Positions 33,629-41,449 of a stretch of 64,000 nucleotides of DNA are shown piece after piece. The notes below the pieces were generated by a model that did no database searches, was not told the DNA's origin, and saw only the letters and a list, made by a program, of their open reading frames with translations. Each line of letters opens with the position of its first letter. Position 1 is the stretch's first letter. Origin of the DNA: an uncultured Eubacteriales bacterium (GTDB lineage Bacteria; Bacillota; Clostridia; Oscillospirales; Acutalibacteraceae); contig CAKSSJ010000002.1 in NCBI GenBank assembly GCA_934488615.1, forward strand, positions 39,560-103,559. Direction: 5' to 3'. Both the position numbers and the translations under genes were made by a program.

Positions 33629-35044
33629 TTAACCCTCCTCGTATGCTATCTTGTTCAGTGCGCTGACGTATGCACGGATACTTGCGCCGATGATGTCTGT
33701 TGAAATACCTGTGCCGGAATAGAGCTTGCCGGTTGAGCTTCTGAGCTTAACGAGCGCATGACCCATAGCCTCACGACCCTCTGTAACCGCCTTGATCTGG
33801 AAATCATCCAGCTCGTAGTGATGACCGATTATCTGCTCGATTGCGAGGAATGCGGCATCAATGGGACCGTCGCCGACGCTCACACCGCTTATTTCCGTAC
33901 CGTCCTTGACGAGCTTAATATTAGCCGTTGCGGTGATGATGTTGCCGCTGTTGATAACGTAGCTGCCGATCGAATAGATCGACGGAACCTGCAAAGCCGA
34001 GGAAGCGATGATAGCTTCGAGCTCCTTTGTGCCGACGAAATCCTTCTTGACGGCAACACGCTTGAAGGCTTCGTAAACGTTTGCATTGTCCTCGGGAGAG
34101 AGGTCGTAGCCTATCTTCTTGACCGCCTTTATAACTGTTGCGATTGTGTCGTTCTTATCAAGGGTGAGTGTCTCGCTGTCCTCATTTACGCCTGTTTCAA
34201 ACGGTGTATTCTCGCTCTTGGAGGTGTTGAGCATTCTCTTTATCTGACCGGTTACACGCTGAATCTCGGTCGTTCTTATCTTGCTCGATACCTTTATAGA
34301 ATCACCTCTGAGGGTGAATATCTTCATGATTTTTTCAACCGTTGGGAAATTGAAGTTATCTGCCGTGACCTTGATCTGCGAAGCGCCAGCCTCGATTGCG
34401 GCGAATGCGGAAGCCGAAGCCATGTTCATTGAGTCAACGACCTCAACGCCGACCGTAACGTCCTTAGCCGACGGAACATTCTCGAAAATATCGGAGATAA
34501 ATCCGCCGAACTCCGACGGGAACATTGTGCCCTCGGAATCGCAAACCGTAACTCTCGTTGCGCCTGCCTTTACGGCATCGCCGATCGCCTGATAAAGGAA
34601 CGGTCTTTCGGCTCTTACCGCATCCTCGGCCGAGAACTCAATATTGTCGGTGTACTTCTTGCACTCGGTGATGAGCTCCGTTACCATGCTCATAACTACG
34701 GGCGGCTTCTTGCCGCACTTAAACTCCATCTGAACCGCCGACATCGGGAGAGAAACCTTAAGAGAAAAATTCTTTGCACCCTTTGCACAGTTATAAGCCG
34801 TTTCAACGCCTGCTGCATCGTAGCCTACATCAACGGCGATTTCCGAATGTTTCATAAGTGAAGCGATTGTTTTTATAAGAAGAACATCCGTTGAGGTGTT
34901 CTTGATTTTCGGCATCTCGATAATATTGCAGTGCAGCTTGTCCATCTGCTTTGCGATTTCAATCTTCTCCTTAAAGCTTAAGGAATGGCTGGCTGACGAC
35001 TCACTTTCTCTGAGTGTCACATCGGATAAAATAACCTTTCTCAT
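33629..35044 (-). CDS. 2-isopropylmalate synthase-like protein with altered metal site
   Basis: A 471-residue member of the LeuA/CimA/homocitrate synthase fold. The TIM-barrel core is recognisable (FSAEDAVRAERPFLYQAI, AGATRVTVCDSEGTMFPSEF, AAIEAGASQIKV), and the C-terminal LeuA regulatory domain is clear (about 345-471; GDGPIDAAFLAIEQIIG, GTGISTDIIGASIRAYVSALNKI). The canonical TLRDG metal aspartate is replaced (SDVTLRESES), and the HxHND metal histidines are replaced by VEVVDSMNM. It is therefore unlikely to be a normal synthase and may be a regulatory or repurposed paralogue. A T-box with a probable Leu specifier controls it. Confidence 0.82.
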   Translation of the reverse strand: MRKVILSDVTLRESESSASHSLSFKEKIEIAKQMDKLHCNIIEMPKIKNTSTDVLLIKTIASLMKHSEIAVDVGYDAAGVETAYNCAKGAKNFSLKVSLPMSAVQMEFKCGKKPPVVMSMVTELITECKKYTDNIEFSAEDAVRAERPFLYQAIGDAVKAGATRVTVCDSEGTMFPSEFGGFISDIFENVPSAKDVTVGVEVVDSMNMASASAFAAIEAGASQIKVTADNFNFPTVEKIMKIFTLRGDSIKVSSKIRTTEIQRVTGQIKRMLNTSKSENTPFETGVNEDSETLTLDKNDTIATVIKAVKKIGYDLSPEDNANVYEAFKRVAVKKDFVGTKELEAIIASSALQVPSIYSIGSYVINSGNIITATANIKLVKDGTEISGVSVGDGPIDAAFLAIEQIIGHHYELDDFQIKAVTEGREAMGHALVKLRSSTGKLYSGTGISTDIIGASIRAYVSALNKIAYEEG

Positions 35045-35103
35045 AACGATTCTCCTTTTTGGTTATGTATTGCAATTCTGCAATTTGTGCGGTATTGCAA
35101 TGT

Positions 35104-35376
35104 AAAAAACAAAGTCCCGGAAGTATTCAAACTTCCGGGACGATAAAACATGTTTACCGCGGTACCACCCGCATTGCCTAAAAGGCCTCTTCGGATTCTG
35201 ACAAATCCTAAGCTGTGATAACGGTGCTTGCCGTAGCTCCTTATACAGTGAAAACGGTTGGGGAGCTCTGCTCGGATACGAGACAGCAATTAAATTTCCA
35301 TATCGGCTCACACCTGCCGCCGACTCTCTGAAATCAGAAATAAAACGCTTAATATCTTCAACGCATTTCAAATATT
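35104..35376 (-). promoter_or_regulatory. T-box leader, probable Leu specifier
   Basis: Minus strand: distal Stem I signature TCAGAGAGTCGGCGGCAGGT (about 35,333-35,314) with GTGAGCCGATAT, the T-box GGGTGGTACCGCGG (35,170-35,157), and the terminator GTCCCGGAAGT/ACTTCCGGGAC (35,141-35,114) with a TTTGTTTTTT tail. By the same alignment as the 30.9-kb leader (triplet, purine, six bases before GAGC) the specifier is CTC (35,282-35,280), a leucine codon. It leads into the LeuA-like gene and the TIM-barrel ligase gene. Confidence 0.9.
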
Positions 35377-35382
35377 GCAGTC

Positions 35383-35411
35383 ATTATAGTAAACTTTTGT
35401 CGATTTGTAAA
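35383..35411 (-). promoter_or_regulatory. Promoter of the Leu T-box transcript
   Basis: Minus strand TTTACA (35411-35406), 17 bp, TATAAT (35388-35383). Confidence 0.75.
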
Positions 35412-35419
35412 CAGACAAG

Positions 35420-35448
35420 TTGTAATATTAACATTACAAAACGTAATT
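35420..35448 (-). promoter_or_regulatory. Operator-like inverted-repeat array, copy 2
   Basis: Plus-strand reading: TTGTAATATTAACATTAC (35,420-35,437), then AAAAC, then GTAATT (35,443-35,448). It matches the array at 31,099 in half-sites, in the 5-bp gap and in the 8-bp distance to the -35 box. It overlaps the end of the rhaD coding region. Confidence 0.65.
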
Positions 35449-36268
35449 ACTTCAAAAGCTCGGCATTGAGCTTCTTTCCGTAAGCCGTTGCGGCATTGAT
35501 AAGACCCTCATCGGGAATTGTCTGAGCGATCGGCTTGCCCGTGCTGAGAACCTTGCAATAAATTTCAGCCGACTTCTCAATCGTGTGCATAAGACCGAAA
35601 GCGGCGTCAAATGTGTTGCCCGATACAAAAAGTCCGTGATGCGCCCAAACGATAGCATCGTACTTCTTCTGAAGCTCGCAGGTCTTGTGAGCGATCTCGG
35701 CTCCGCCGGGGATCATCCATTCAACAACACCTACACCGTTCGGAAAAACGATCGGGCACTCGGTCATGCTCTCCCAAAGAACTCTTGAGAAAGCCTCCGA
35801 GGTAAGCGGAAGAACAAAAGTAAGCGCAATAATATTGACCGGATGAGCATGATAGATAACTCTGCAGGCTCCGTCCGTTGCCGCAACACGAACGCTGTGG
35901 TTCATGAAATGGGTCGGGAATTCGCTTGTCGGACCGCCGCCGTTGACAAGGCCCCATACGATTCTGTAGCCGTCGCCTGCGTCATTGATTTCAAGGATAC
36001 ACATGTTTGCGGCAGGGTCTCTGATAACGTTCTGGAAGAACTTACCCGTGCCCGTTACCATGAAATACTCGTTTTTGAGGTTATCCGCCTGAACACCGAG
36101 GTCAAACCACGGTCTGTCATATGTAAAGTAAGGCTTGCAGGCCTCAACCTCTTCGGCAGTCATACGGTAGGAAAGGTTTCCGCCGTTGCCCTCATGCCAG
36201 CCCTGCTCATAGCCGTCGTTGCAGGTAAGTGCAAATTTTTTGATTACTTCAAGATCTAAAATGCTCAT
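35447..36268 (-). CDS. rhaD: Rhamnulose-1-phosphate aldolase
   Basis: A 273-residue class II zinc aldolase that splits L-rhamnulose-1-phosphate to dihydroxyacetone phosphate and lactaldehyde. GNGGNLSYRM (about 27-36), VTGTGKFFQNV (about 71-81), IYHAHPVNIIALTF (zinc His-x-His, about 140-153) and VWAHHGLFVSG (about 210-220) are present. Length matches RhaD rather than the shorter FucA/AraD. No rhamnulokinase or rhamnose isomerase is nearby; the neighbour upstream is L-ribulokinase. Confidence 0.87.
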   Translation of the reverse strand: MSILDLEVIKKFALTCNDGYEQGWHEGNGGNLSYRMTAEEVEACKPYFTYDRPWFDLGVQADNLKNEYFMVTGTGKFFQNVIRDPAANMCILEINDAGDGYRIVWGLVNGGGPTSEFPTHFMNHSVRVAATDGACRVIYHAHPVNIIALTFVLPLTSEAFSRVLWESMTECPIVFPNGVGVVEWMIPGGAEIAHKTCELQKKYDAIVWAHHGLFVSGNTFDAAFGLMHTIEKSAEIYCKVLSTGKPIAQTIPDEGLINAATAYGKKLNAELLK

Positions 36269-36328
36269 TTAAAAGACTCCTATATTTAAAATTCAAATTA
36301 TATTACCACTATATAAAGACGTTGTCAA

Positions 36329-37987
36329 TCAGGATTTTTTAAGCTCCTTGAGACGCTTCATGACGTTGTTCTCTCCCCTGCCGAAATAATCGTGGAGAAT
36401 TTTATACTCGGCGAAGAGCTTGTTGTAAAGCTCAACATTCTCGGGAATCGGATAGTAGACCTTATCCTTGACCTTGCCGAGAGCCGCCGCACCGTCATAA
36501 AGGCTGTCATAGCCGCCCTTCTCTGCACCTGCGGCACATGCGCCGTAGATCGCACTGCCGAGCGCACCGCCCTGCTCACAGTCGGCAATTTTAATAGGCA
36601 TATTGATAACGTCAGCATAGATCTGCATAGTCATCGGATCCTTCTGACTGATACCGCCTGCGGCGTAGAAGGAGTTGACGTCAACGCCGTTCTCACGGAA
36701 AACGTCAATAATCATTCTTGTGCCGTAAGCCGTCGCTTCGATCAAGGCTCTGTAGATATCCTCGGGCTTCGTTCTGAGCGTCATTCCGAGCATCATGCCC
36801 GAAAGGTCTGCGTCAACAAGCACGGAACGAACACCGTTCCACCAGTCAAGCGCAACCAGTCCGCTCTCGCCCGGCTTCTTCTGCTCGCACTTTTGGCGGA
36901 GGAATTTATGTATATTTACTCCCTGCTTCTCAGCCTCATCATAGTAGCTCTTAGGCAGGCAGTTGTCGATGAACCACTGGAAATGGTCGCCTACGCAGCA
37001 CTGACCGGCTTCGTAAGCGTAAAGACCGGGAAGAATACCATCGGCAACAACACCGCTGATGCCCGGAACGGGAATCTCCTCCTCGCTCAGAAGCATATGA
37101 CAGGTCGAGGTGCCCATGATAGCAAGCATTTCGCCCGGCTTCGTGATGCCTACGGCAGGAACGAAAACGTGAGCGTCAATGATAGGAACAGCAACAGCAG
37201 TGCCCTCCTTGAGTCCCGTCATTGCAGCAAACTCGGCTGTGACCTCGCCTGCCTTTGAGCCGAGGGGAAGGATATCTCTTGAGAATTTCTCGTCGATAAC
37301 ATGCTCCATTCTCGGGTCAAGAGCCTTGAAAAATTCGTCCGACGGATATCCGTTTTTCTTGTTCCACATGCCCTTGTAGCCTGCACAGCAGGAGTTGCGT
37401 ATCTCATGACCGCACATCTGCCAAACGACCCAATCGGCGGCTTCGATAAAACGGTCGGCTTCGTCGTAGATCTCGGGAGCTTCGTCAAGGATCTGCCAAA
37501 GCTTCGGAATAGCCCACTCGGAGGAAATTTTTCCGCCGTAGAGCTTGAGCCAGTCCTGATCCATCTTTTCGGCAATTTCATTGAGCTTCGTTGCCTGAGC
37601 CTGCGCCGCATGATGCTTCCAAAGCTTAACATAAGCGTGCGGCTCGTCCTTGAATTTATCAATAAAGCAAAGCGGCGTGCCGTCCTTTTTGACGGGCATG
37701 ACCGTGCAGGCGGTGAAATCAAGTCCGAGACCGATGATGTCCTCCGCATCAACTCCGCTCTTTTTTATAACGTCGGGAATAGTTGTTTTGAGCACGTCGA
37801 GATAGTCCTGAGGATCCTGGAGTGCCCAGTCCGCTCCGAGCTTTTTGCCGCTCGGGAGCTCTTCGTCCATAACGGAATGAGGATAATCGAGAACCGAGGT
37901 TGCAAGCTCCTCACCTGTTTTGACGTCAACGAGCAGTGCTCTGCCCGAGAGAGTACCGAAATCAACGCCGATTGCATATTTTGCCAT
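36329..37987 (-). CDS. araB: L-ribulokinase
   Basis: A 552-residue FGGY-family carbohydrate kinase phosphorylating L-ribulose in arabinose use. The N-terminal phosphate-binding motif YAIGVDFGTLSGRALLVDV (4-22), LGLDFTACTVMPV (about 94-106), and the C-terminal FYAAGGISQKDPMTMQIYADVINMPI segment match AraB. The ATG at 37987 has CGGAGG seven bases upstream; the frame is open further but without a start signal. It lies 60 bp before rhaD. With rhaD adjacent, a related ketopentose/deoxyketose substrate is possible. Confidence 0.88.
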   Translation of the reverse strand: MAKYAIGVDFGTLSGRALLVDVKTGEELATSVLDYPHSVMDEELPSGKKLGADWALQDPQDYLDVLKTTIPDVIKKSGVDAEDIIGLGLDFTACTVMPVKKDGTPLCFIDKFKDEPHAYVKLWKHHAAQAQATKLNEIAEKMDQDWLKLYGGKISSEWAIPKLWQILDEAPEIYDEADRFIEAADWVVWQMCGHEIRNSCCAGYKGMWNKKNGYPSDEFFKALDPRMEHVIDEKFSRDILPLGSKAGEVTAEFAAMTGLKEGTAVAVPIIDAHVFVPAVGITKPGEMLAIMGTSTCHMLLSEEEIPVPGISGVVADGILPGLYAYEAGQCCVGDHFQWFIDNCLPKSYYDEAEKQGVNIHKFLRQKCEQKKPGESGLVALDWWNGVRSVLVDADLSGMMLGMTLRTKPEDIYRALIEATAYGTRMIIDVFRENGVDVNSFYAAGGISQKDPMTMQIYADVINMPIKIADCEQGGALGSAIYGACAAGAEKGGYDSLYDGAAALGKVKDKVYYPIPENVELYNKLFAEYKILHDYFGRGENNVMKRLKELKKS

Positions 37988-38006
37988 AATAAACCTCCGA
38001 TTTTCG

Positions 38007-38546
38007 TTACGCCAAAAGTAAGGCGACGATATTTGAATAAACCCTGACAGGATCCTCAAGGAATCTTTCCTTGACGGCAAGCGCCTGGTCGTAGTCGGCG
38101 ACAAAGAGCTTGACACTCATTATCTCGTCGTCCGCATCGACCACGGAAAGGGTCACGTTGCAGCCCTTCTCCACCCTGTCGATTTGAATTTTATTTTCAC
38201 GCTCGCGTCTGAGCCTCGTCTGAAGTCTGACAGCGGCGTTAAAAGCCTGTTCTCTCACCGTAAAGGGAATATCATGCTCCAAGGTCTCGGAATTTTTCTT
38301 GCCCTTATCGGTGATAAAAAGCTCATTATCTTTTATAATCACGTTGCCGTTATCGGCAAGCTCACTGAGCGCCTGACTCATTTCAAAATAATTCGCAATC
38401 TCCTCGCCGCAAATCACCTCGTCAAGCTGTTCTCTTGTAAGCGGTGTATCAAGACGGCTGAGAAGATATCCGATAAGAATTTTTATCTCGTTCTTCGTCC
38501 TCAGTCCGCCAAGCTCAATGCCTTCGCTGAAGGAATCGTATTCCAT
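38007..38546 (-). CDS. DUF4364 family protein
   Basis: A 179-residue protein whose N-terminus (LGGLRTKNEIKILIGYLL, LTREQLDEVI, MSQALSELADNGNVIIKDNELFITDKGK, about 12-82) looks like a winged helix. The second half (about 90-179) is alpha/beta. I recognise it as DUF4364, a clostridial family without a known role, possibly a transcription regulator. It ends 20 bp before araB begins, so co-transcription with araB and rhaD is possible. Confidence 0.75.
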   Translation of the reverse strand: MEYDSFSEGIELGGLRTKNEIKILIGYLLSRLDTPLTREQLDEVICGEEIANYFEMSQALSELADNGNVIIKDNELFITDKGKKNSETLEHDIPFTVREQAFNAAVRLQTRLRRERENKIQIDRVEKGCNVTLSVVDADDEIMSVKLFVADYDQALAVKERFLEDPVRVYSNIVALLLA

Positions 38547-38558
38547 AGGAGTACCTCC

Positions 38559-39371
38559 TTATTCTATCGGAATTTCGACAGGCTGTCTTTGTCTGAAAAT
38601 AAGAACGCTGTCAAAACCGCAGTTTTTTGCAAGCTGCATACCCTGCTCGATTCCCGCGCCCATATGCTCAACAAAATGTGAATCCGAGCCTACCGTTACA
38701 TGCTTTCCGCCGAGCTCCTTGAAGCGGCGGACATAGCTCTCATCGGGCAGGGTTCTGCCGATAGGCTGTCTGAGACCCGAGGTGTTGATTTCAAGCGGCT
38801 TGTCCTTTTCAACAAGCAGTGAGAAAATCTCGTCGATATCCTTTTGATATCTCGTCATGTCAACGTCGATATGATGCTCGCCGACGATGTAGCGCAAGGG
38901 ATATGTAAGGTGAGCAAATGTATCGAATTTGCCCCACTCGGCAAGCATTTTCATCTCACGGAAATACTCGTCAAGAAGCGGATAAACATTGTCCCTGTTA
39001 TAATCCAGCTCACAGAAATCGGGAGTTTTTCTGAGATTATGAATCGAACCGATTACAATATCGTAGTCCTTGGAAGCGATAAGAGCCTCACTCTCGGCAA
39101 GATCATAGGTCGGCTCGCCCATCTCAATGCCCACACAGACCTCGATTCTATCCTTGTACTGCTCCTTGGCTCTCGAAATGTCAACAAAAGCCTCATCGGC
39201 AGTCTTGTCAAAATGATTCTGACGGAACAGATCCATCTCAACATGATCCGTGAATGCAACGATTTTTATGCCCTTTTCTATCGAGCTTTCGATCATTTCA
39301 TCAACGGAATAGTGTCCGTCAAAGGAATGAATCGTGTGTGCGTGCATATCAACAATATTTTTAAAACTCAT
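38559..39371 (-). CDS. PHP-domain phosphoesterase (HisK-type)
   Basis: A 270-residue PHP-family metal-dependent phosphoesterase, most similar to HisK-type histidinol-phosphate phosphatases. Metal-binding motifs are DMHAHTIHSFDGH (8-20), VAFTDHVEMD (about 38-47), IGSIHNL and GSDSHFVEHMG near the C-terminus. With no other histidine genes nearby, the true substrate is uncertain. The start at 39371 (MSFKNIVDMHAHT) is chosen because the fold begins there; AAGG lies 12 bases upstream. Confidence 0.82.
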   Translation of the reverse strand: MSFKNIVDMHAHTIHSFDGHYSVDEMIESSIEKGIKIVAFTDHVEMDLFRQNHFDKTADEAFVDISRAKEQYKDRIEVCVGIEMGEPTYDLAESEALIASKDYDIVIGSIHNLRKTPDFCELDYNRDNVYPLLDEYFREMKMLAEWGKFDTFAHLTYPLRYIVGEHHIDVDMTRYQKDIDEIFSLLVEKDKPLEINTSGLRQPIGRTLPDESYVRRFKELGGKHVTVGSDSHFVEHMGAGIEQGMQLAKNCGFDSVLIFRQRQPVEIPIE

Positions 39372-39435
39372 TTGTAACCATAACCTTTCAAATGAATGCA
39401 AAAAAACTTTATCTAATAAATTTTATCACACCGAG

Positions 39436-39936
39436 CTATAGGCTGTCAACCGTAATTGCCCATTCTTTCACAAGTTCGTCAATGCTTTTTGCGGCATTGG
39501 CAGGGCTGGTGGACGACAGGCGCACGGCTTCGATTCCCGTTGAGGGCAAAATATACTTTTTATATAGCTTATCGGCTGTTGCACCGTTCGTGAAAATGTG
39601 TCCGACCTTGCTGTTTTCTATGATGAAACCGATATCGTTCGGCACAGCGTTTTTAATAGAGCTGTCCGCCGAGCCGTATATATCGCACGAAGCGATAACG
39701 TCCCAAAGCGCAATATGGTTATTCAAAAGCATAGCTTTCTTTTCGTCAACTGTAACAGGTGTTTCAACGCCGAGCAGAGCGGAAATAACTGTCCAAAATC
39801 TGTTTCTCGGGTGACCGTAAAAGAACATCTGCTCCCTGCTTTTGACCGACGGAAAGCTGCCCAAAATCAATATTTTGCTTTCATTGTTCCACACAGGGTC
39901 AAACGGATGCTCAACGTGCACAAGCGACCTTTCCAT
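39436..39936 (-). CDS. DNA-deoxyinosine glycosylase / uracil-DNA glycosylase family
   Basis: A 166-residue base-excision repair enzyme. ILGSFPSVKSREQMFFYGHP (about 23-42), NRFWTVISALLG, ALWDVIASCDI (about 77-87) and the substrate-binding LSSTSPANA (about 141-149) match the Mug/hypoxanthine-DNA glycosylase group. It would remove deaminated bases from DNA. It is a single gene; the next gene downstream (minus strand) is the PHP phosphoesterase 64 bp away. Confidence 0.88.
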   Translation of the reverse strand: MERSLVHVEHPFDPVWNNESKILILGSFPSVKSREQMFFYGHPRNRFWTVISALLGVETPVTVDEKKAMLLNNHIALWDVIASCDIYGSADSSIKNAVPNDIGFIIENSKVGHIFTNGATADKLYKKYILPSTGIEAVRLSSTSPANAAKSIDELVKEWAITVDSL

Positions 39937-39985
39937 CTCATCACCTCCGAATGATTATATCCCATTACTTTAAATATGTCAAAAA

Positions 39986-40016
39986 ACTCCCGAAAAGCAT
40001 TGCACCTTTCGGGAGT
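39986..40016 (-). terminator. Terminator of the nfeD-SPFH operon
   Basis: Minus strand ACTCCCGAAA-ggtgcaatgc-TTTTCGGGAGT followed by TTTTTGAC, 16 bp past the SPFH stop codon. Confidence 0.85.
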
Positions 40017-40032
40017 AATTATATTGCTGTAT

Positions 40033-40962
40033 TTACTTTTTTACCGACTCAACAACGCCCTCGGCAAGGCCTGCAAGTCCCTGAATCTCCGACGGAACGA
40101 TAATCTTTGTCGCCTGACCGTCAGCCGCCTTTGAGAAGGCTTCAAGGCTCTTTATCTTAATATAGCCGTCGCCCGGGTTTGAAGCATTGATAAGCTCAAT
40201 CGCCTTTGCCTCGGCTTCCTGAATTTTGAGAATTGCCTCCGCTTCACCCTCTGCCTCACGGATCTTCGCTTCCTTAACTGCTTCGGCGTGGAGAATTGCG
40301 GCTCTCTTGTCGCCCTCGGCGGCAAGGATCTGAGACTCCTTCTGACCCTCGGCAACAAGCACCTTACTCGCCTTTTCACCCTCTGCACGGAGAATAGCTT
40401 CACGTCTCTGACGCTCTGCCTTCATCTGCTTCTCCATTGCGTCCTGAATCTCGGGCGGCGGAAGAATGTTCTTCAATTCAACACGGTTGACCTTAATGCC
40501 CCACGGGTCGGTCGCCTCGTCAAGAATTCCTCTGATTTTTGCGTTTATAGTATCTCTCGATGTGAGAGTATGGTCAAGCTCAAGCTCACCGATGATGTTA
40601 CGAAGCGTTGTCGCCGAAAGATTTTCGATTGCAGAAATCGGATTTTCAACGCCGTAAGCGTAAAGCTTCGGGTCAGTGATCTGATAGAAAACGACAGTAT
40701 CTATCTGCATGGTAACGTTATCCTTTGTGATAACGGGCTGGGGCGGGAAATCAACGACCTGTTCCTTAAGAGAAACATTTCTCGCAACTCTCTCAAAAAA
40801 CGGGATTTTTAAGTGAATACCCGTCTGCCATGTCTCGCGGTAAGCGCCGAGACGCTCAACAACATATGCTCTTGACTGCGGAACTATCTTAACATTTGAA
40901 ACGATAAGAAGAACCACCAATAAAATCAAAAAAACAACAATACCAATTCCTACAGGACCCAT
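40033..40962 (-). CDS. qmcA: SPFH/stomatin (band 7) family membrane protein
   Basis: A 309-residue SPFH protein. One N-terminal membrane segment (IGIVVFLILLVVLLIVSNV, about 6-24) anchors it. The SPFH domain follows (VPQSRAYVVERLGAYRETWQTG, then LKEQVVDFPPQPVITKDNVTM, about 27-190), then a long coiled coil rich in Glu/Ala/Lys (about 190-265). Such proteins form oligomeric rings that organise membrane microdomains. It follows an NfeD gene by 3 bp, the classic stomatin-NfeD pair. Confidence 0.9.
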   Translation of the reverse strand: MGPVGIGIVVFLILLVVLLIVSNVKIVPQSRAYVVERLGAYRETWQTGIHLKIPFFERVARNVSLKEQVVDFPPQPVITKDNVTMQIDTVVFYQITDPKLYAYGVENPISAIENLSATTLRNIIGELELDHTLTSRDTINAKIRGILDEATDPWGIKVNRVELKNILPPPEIQDAMEKQMKAERQRREAILRAEGEKASKVLVAEGQKESQILAAEGDKRAAILHAEAVKEAKIREAEGEAEAILKIQEAEAKAIELINASNPGDGYIKIKSLEAFSKAADGQATKIIVPSEIQGLAGLAEGVVESVKK

Positions 40963-40965
40963 AAA

Positions 40966-41391
40966 TCATCTCTCCTTCTTAACTAAAAGCTTAGCTCCCT
41001 CGATTGCTTCAACAGTAACTCTTTCGCCTTCCTCGGCCTCGGAGTTATCCACCGTTCTCGCCGTCCATTCAAGTCCGCCGATCCTCACCGCGCCCTTTGA
41101 TAAACCGTTCGAAATGGCTTCGGTAACGATCGCCTCCTGACCGATATAGCGGTCGGCATTTGTCGGCTGTTTTCGCCCCTTGGTAAATTTATTCACAAGC
41201 GGACGTGTAACGGCAAGAGCAATTGCCGAAACGACTGCGAAAATCAAAATCTGAGTCCACAGTTCAAGCTTAAACGCACATGCAATAAGACCCGCTATTG
41301 AACCGAGCGCAAACCATATTGTCACAAGCTGAACCGTCGCCGCTTCAACAACGACAAAAAGAACAATAAGACCAATCCATATCCACAGCAC
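40966..41391 (-). CDS. NfeD family protein (OB-fold membrane protein)
   Basis: A 141-residue NfeD-like protein. Two to three membrane segments (about 2-20 IWIGLIVLFVVVEAAT, 24-42, 46-65) are followed by a C-terminal OB fold (EAIVTEAISNGLSKGAVRIGGLEWTA, about 85-140). It lacks the N-terminal serine protease domain of long NfeD proteins. It is the partner of the SPFH gene that follows at once. Confidence 0.88.
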   Translation of the reverse strand: MLWIWIGLIVLFVVVEAATVQLVTIWFALGSIAGLIACAFKLELWTQILIFAVVSAIALAVTRPLVNKFTKGRKQPTNADRYIGQEAIVTEAISNGLSKGAVRIGGLEWTARTVDNSEAEEGERVTVEAIEGAKLLVKKER

Positions 41392-41449
41392 ACGATCACC
41401 TCCGTCTGTAGTTCGATTGTATCATATTGTTATTTTTATGTCAATAAAC

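Noticed and set aside
36392..37258. A 288-codon plus-strand frame antisense to araB
   Set aside because: It is the reverse shadow of a gene with clear FGGY kinase motifs, and it has no plausible domain of its own.
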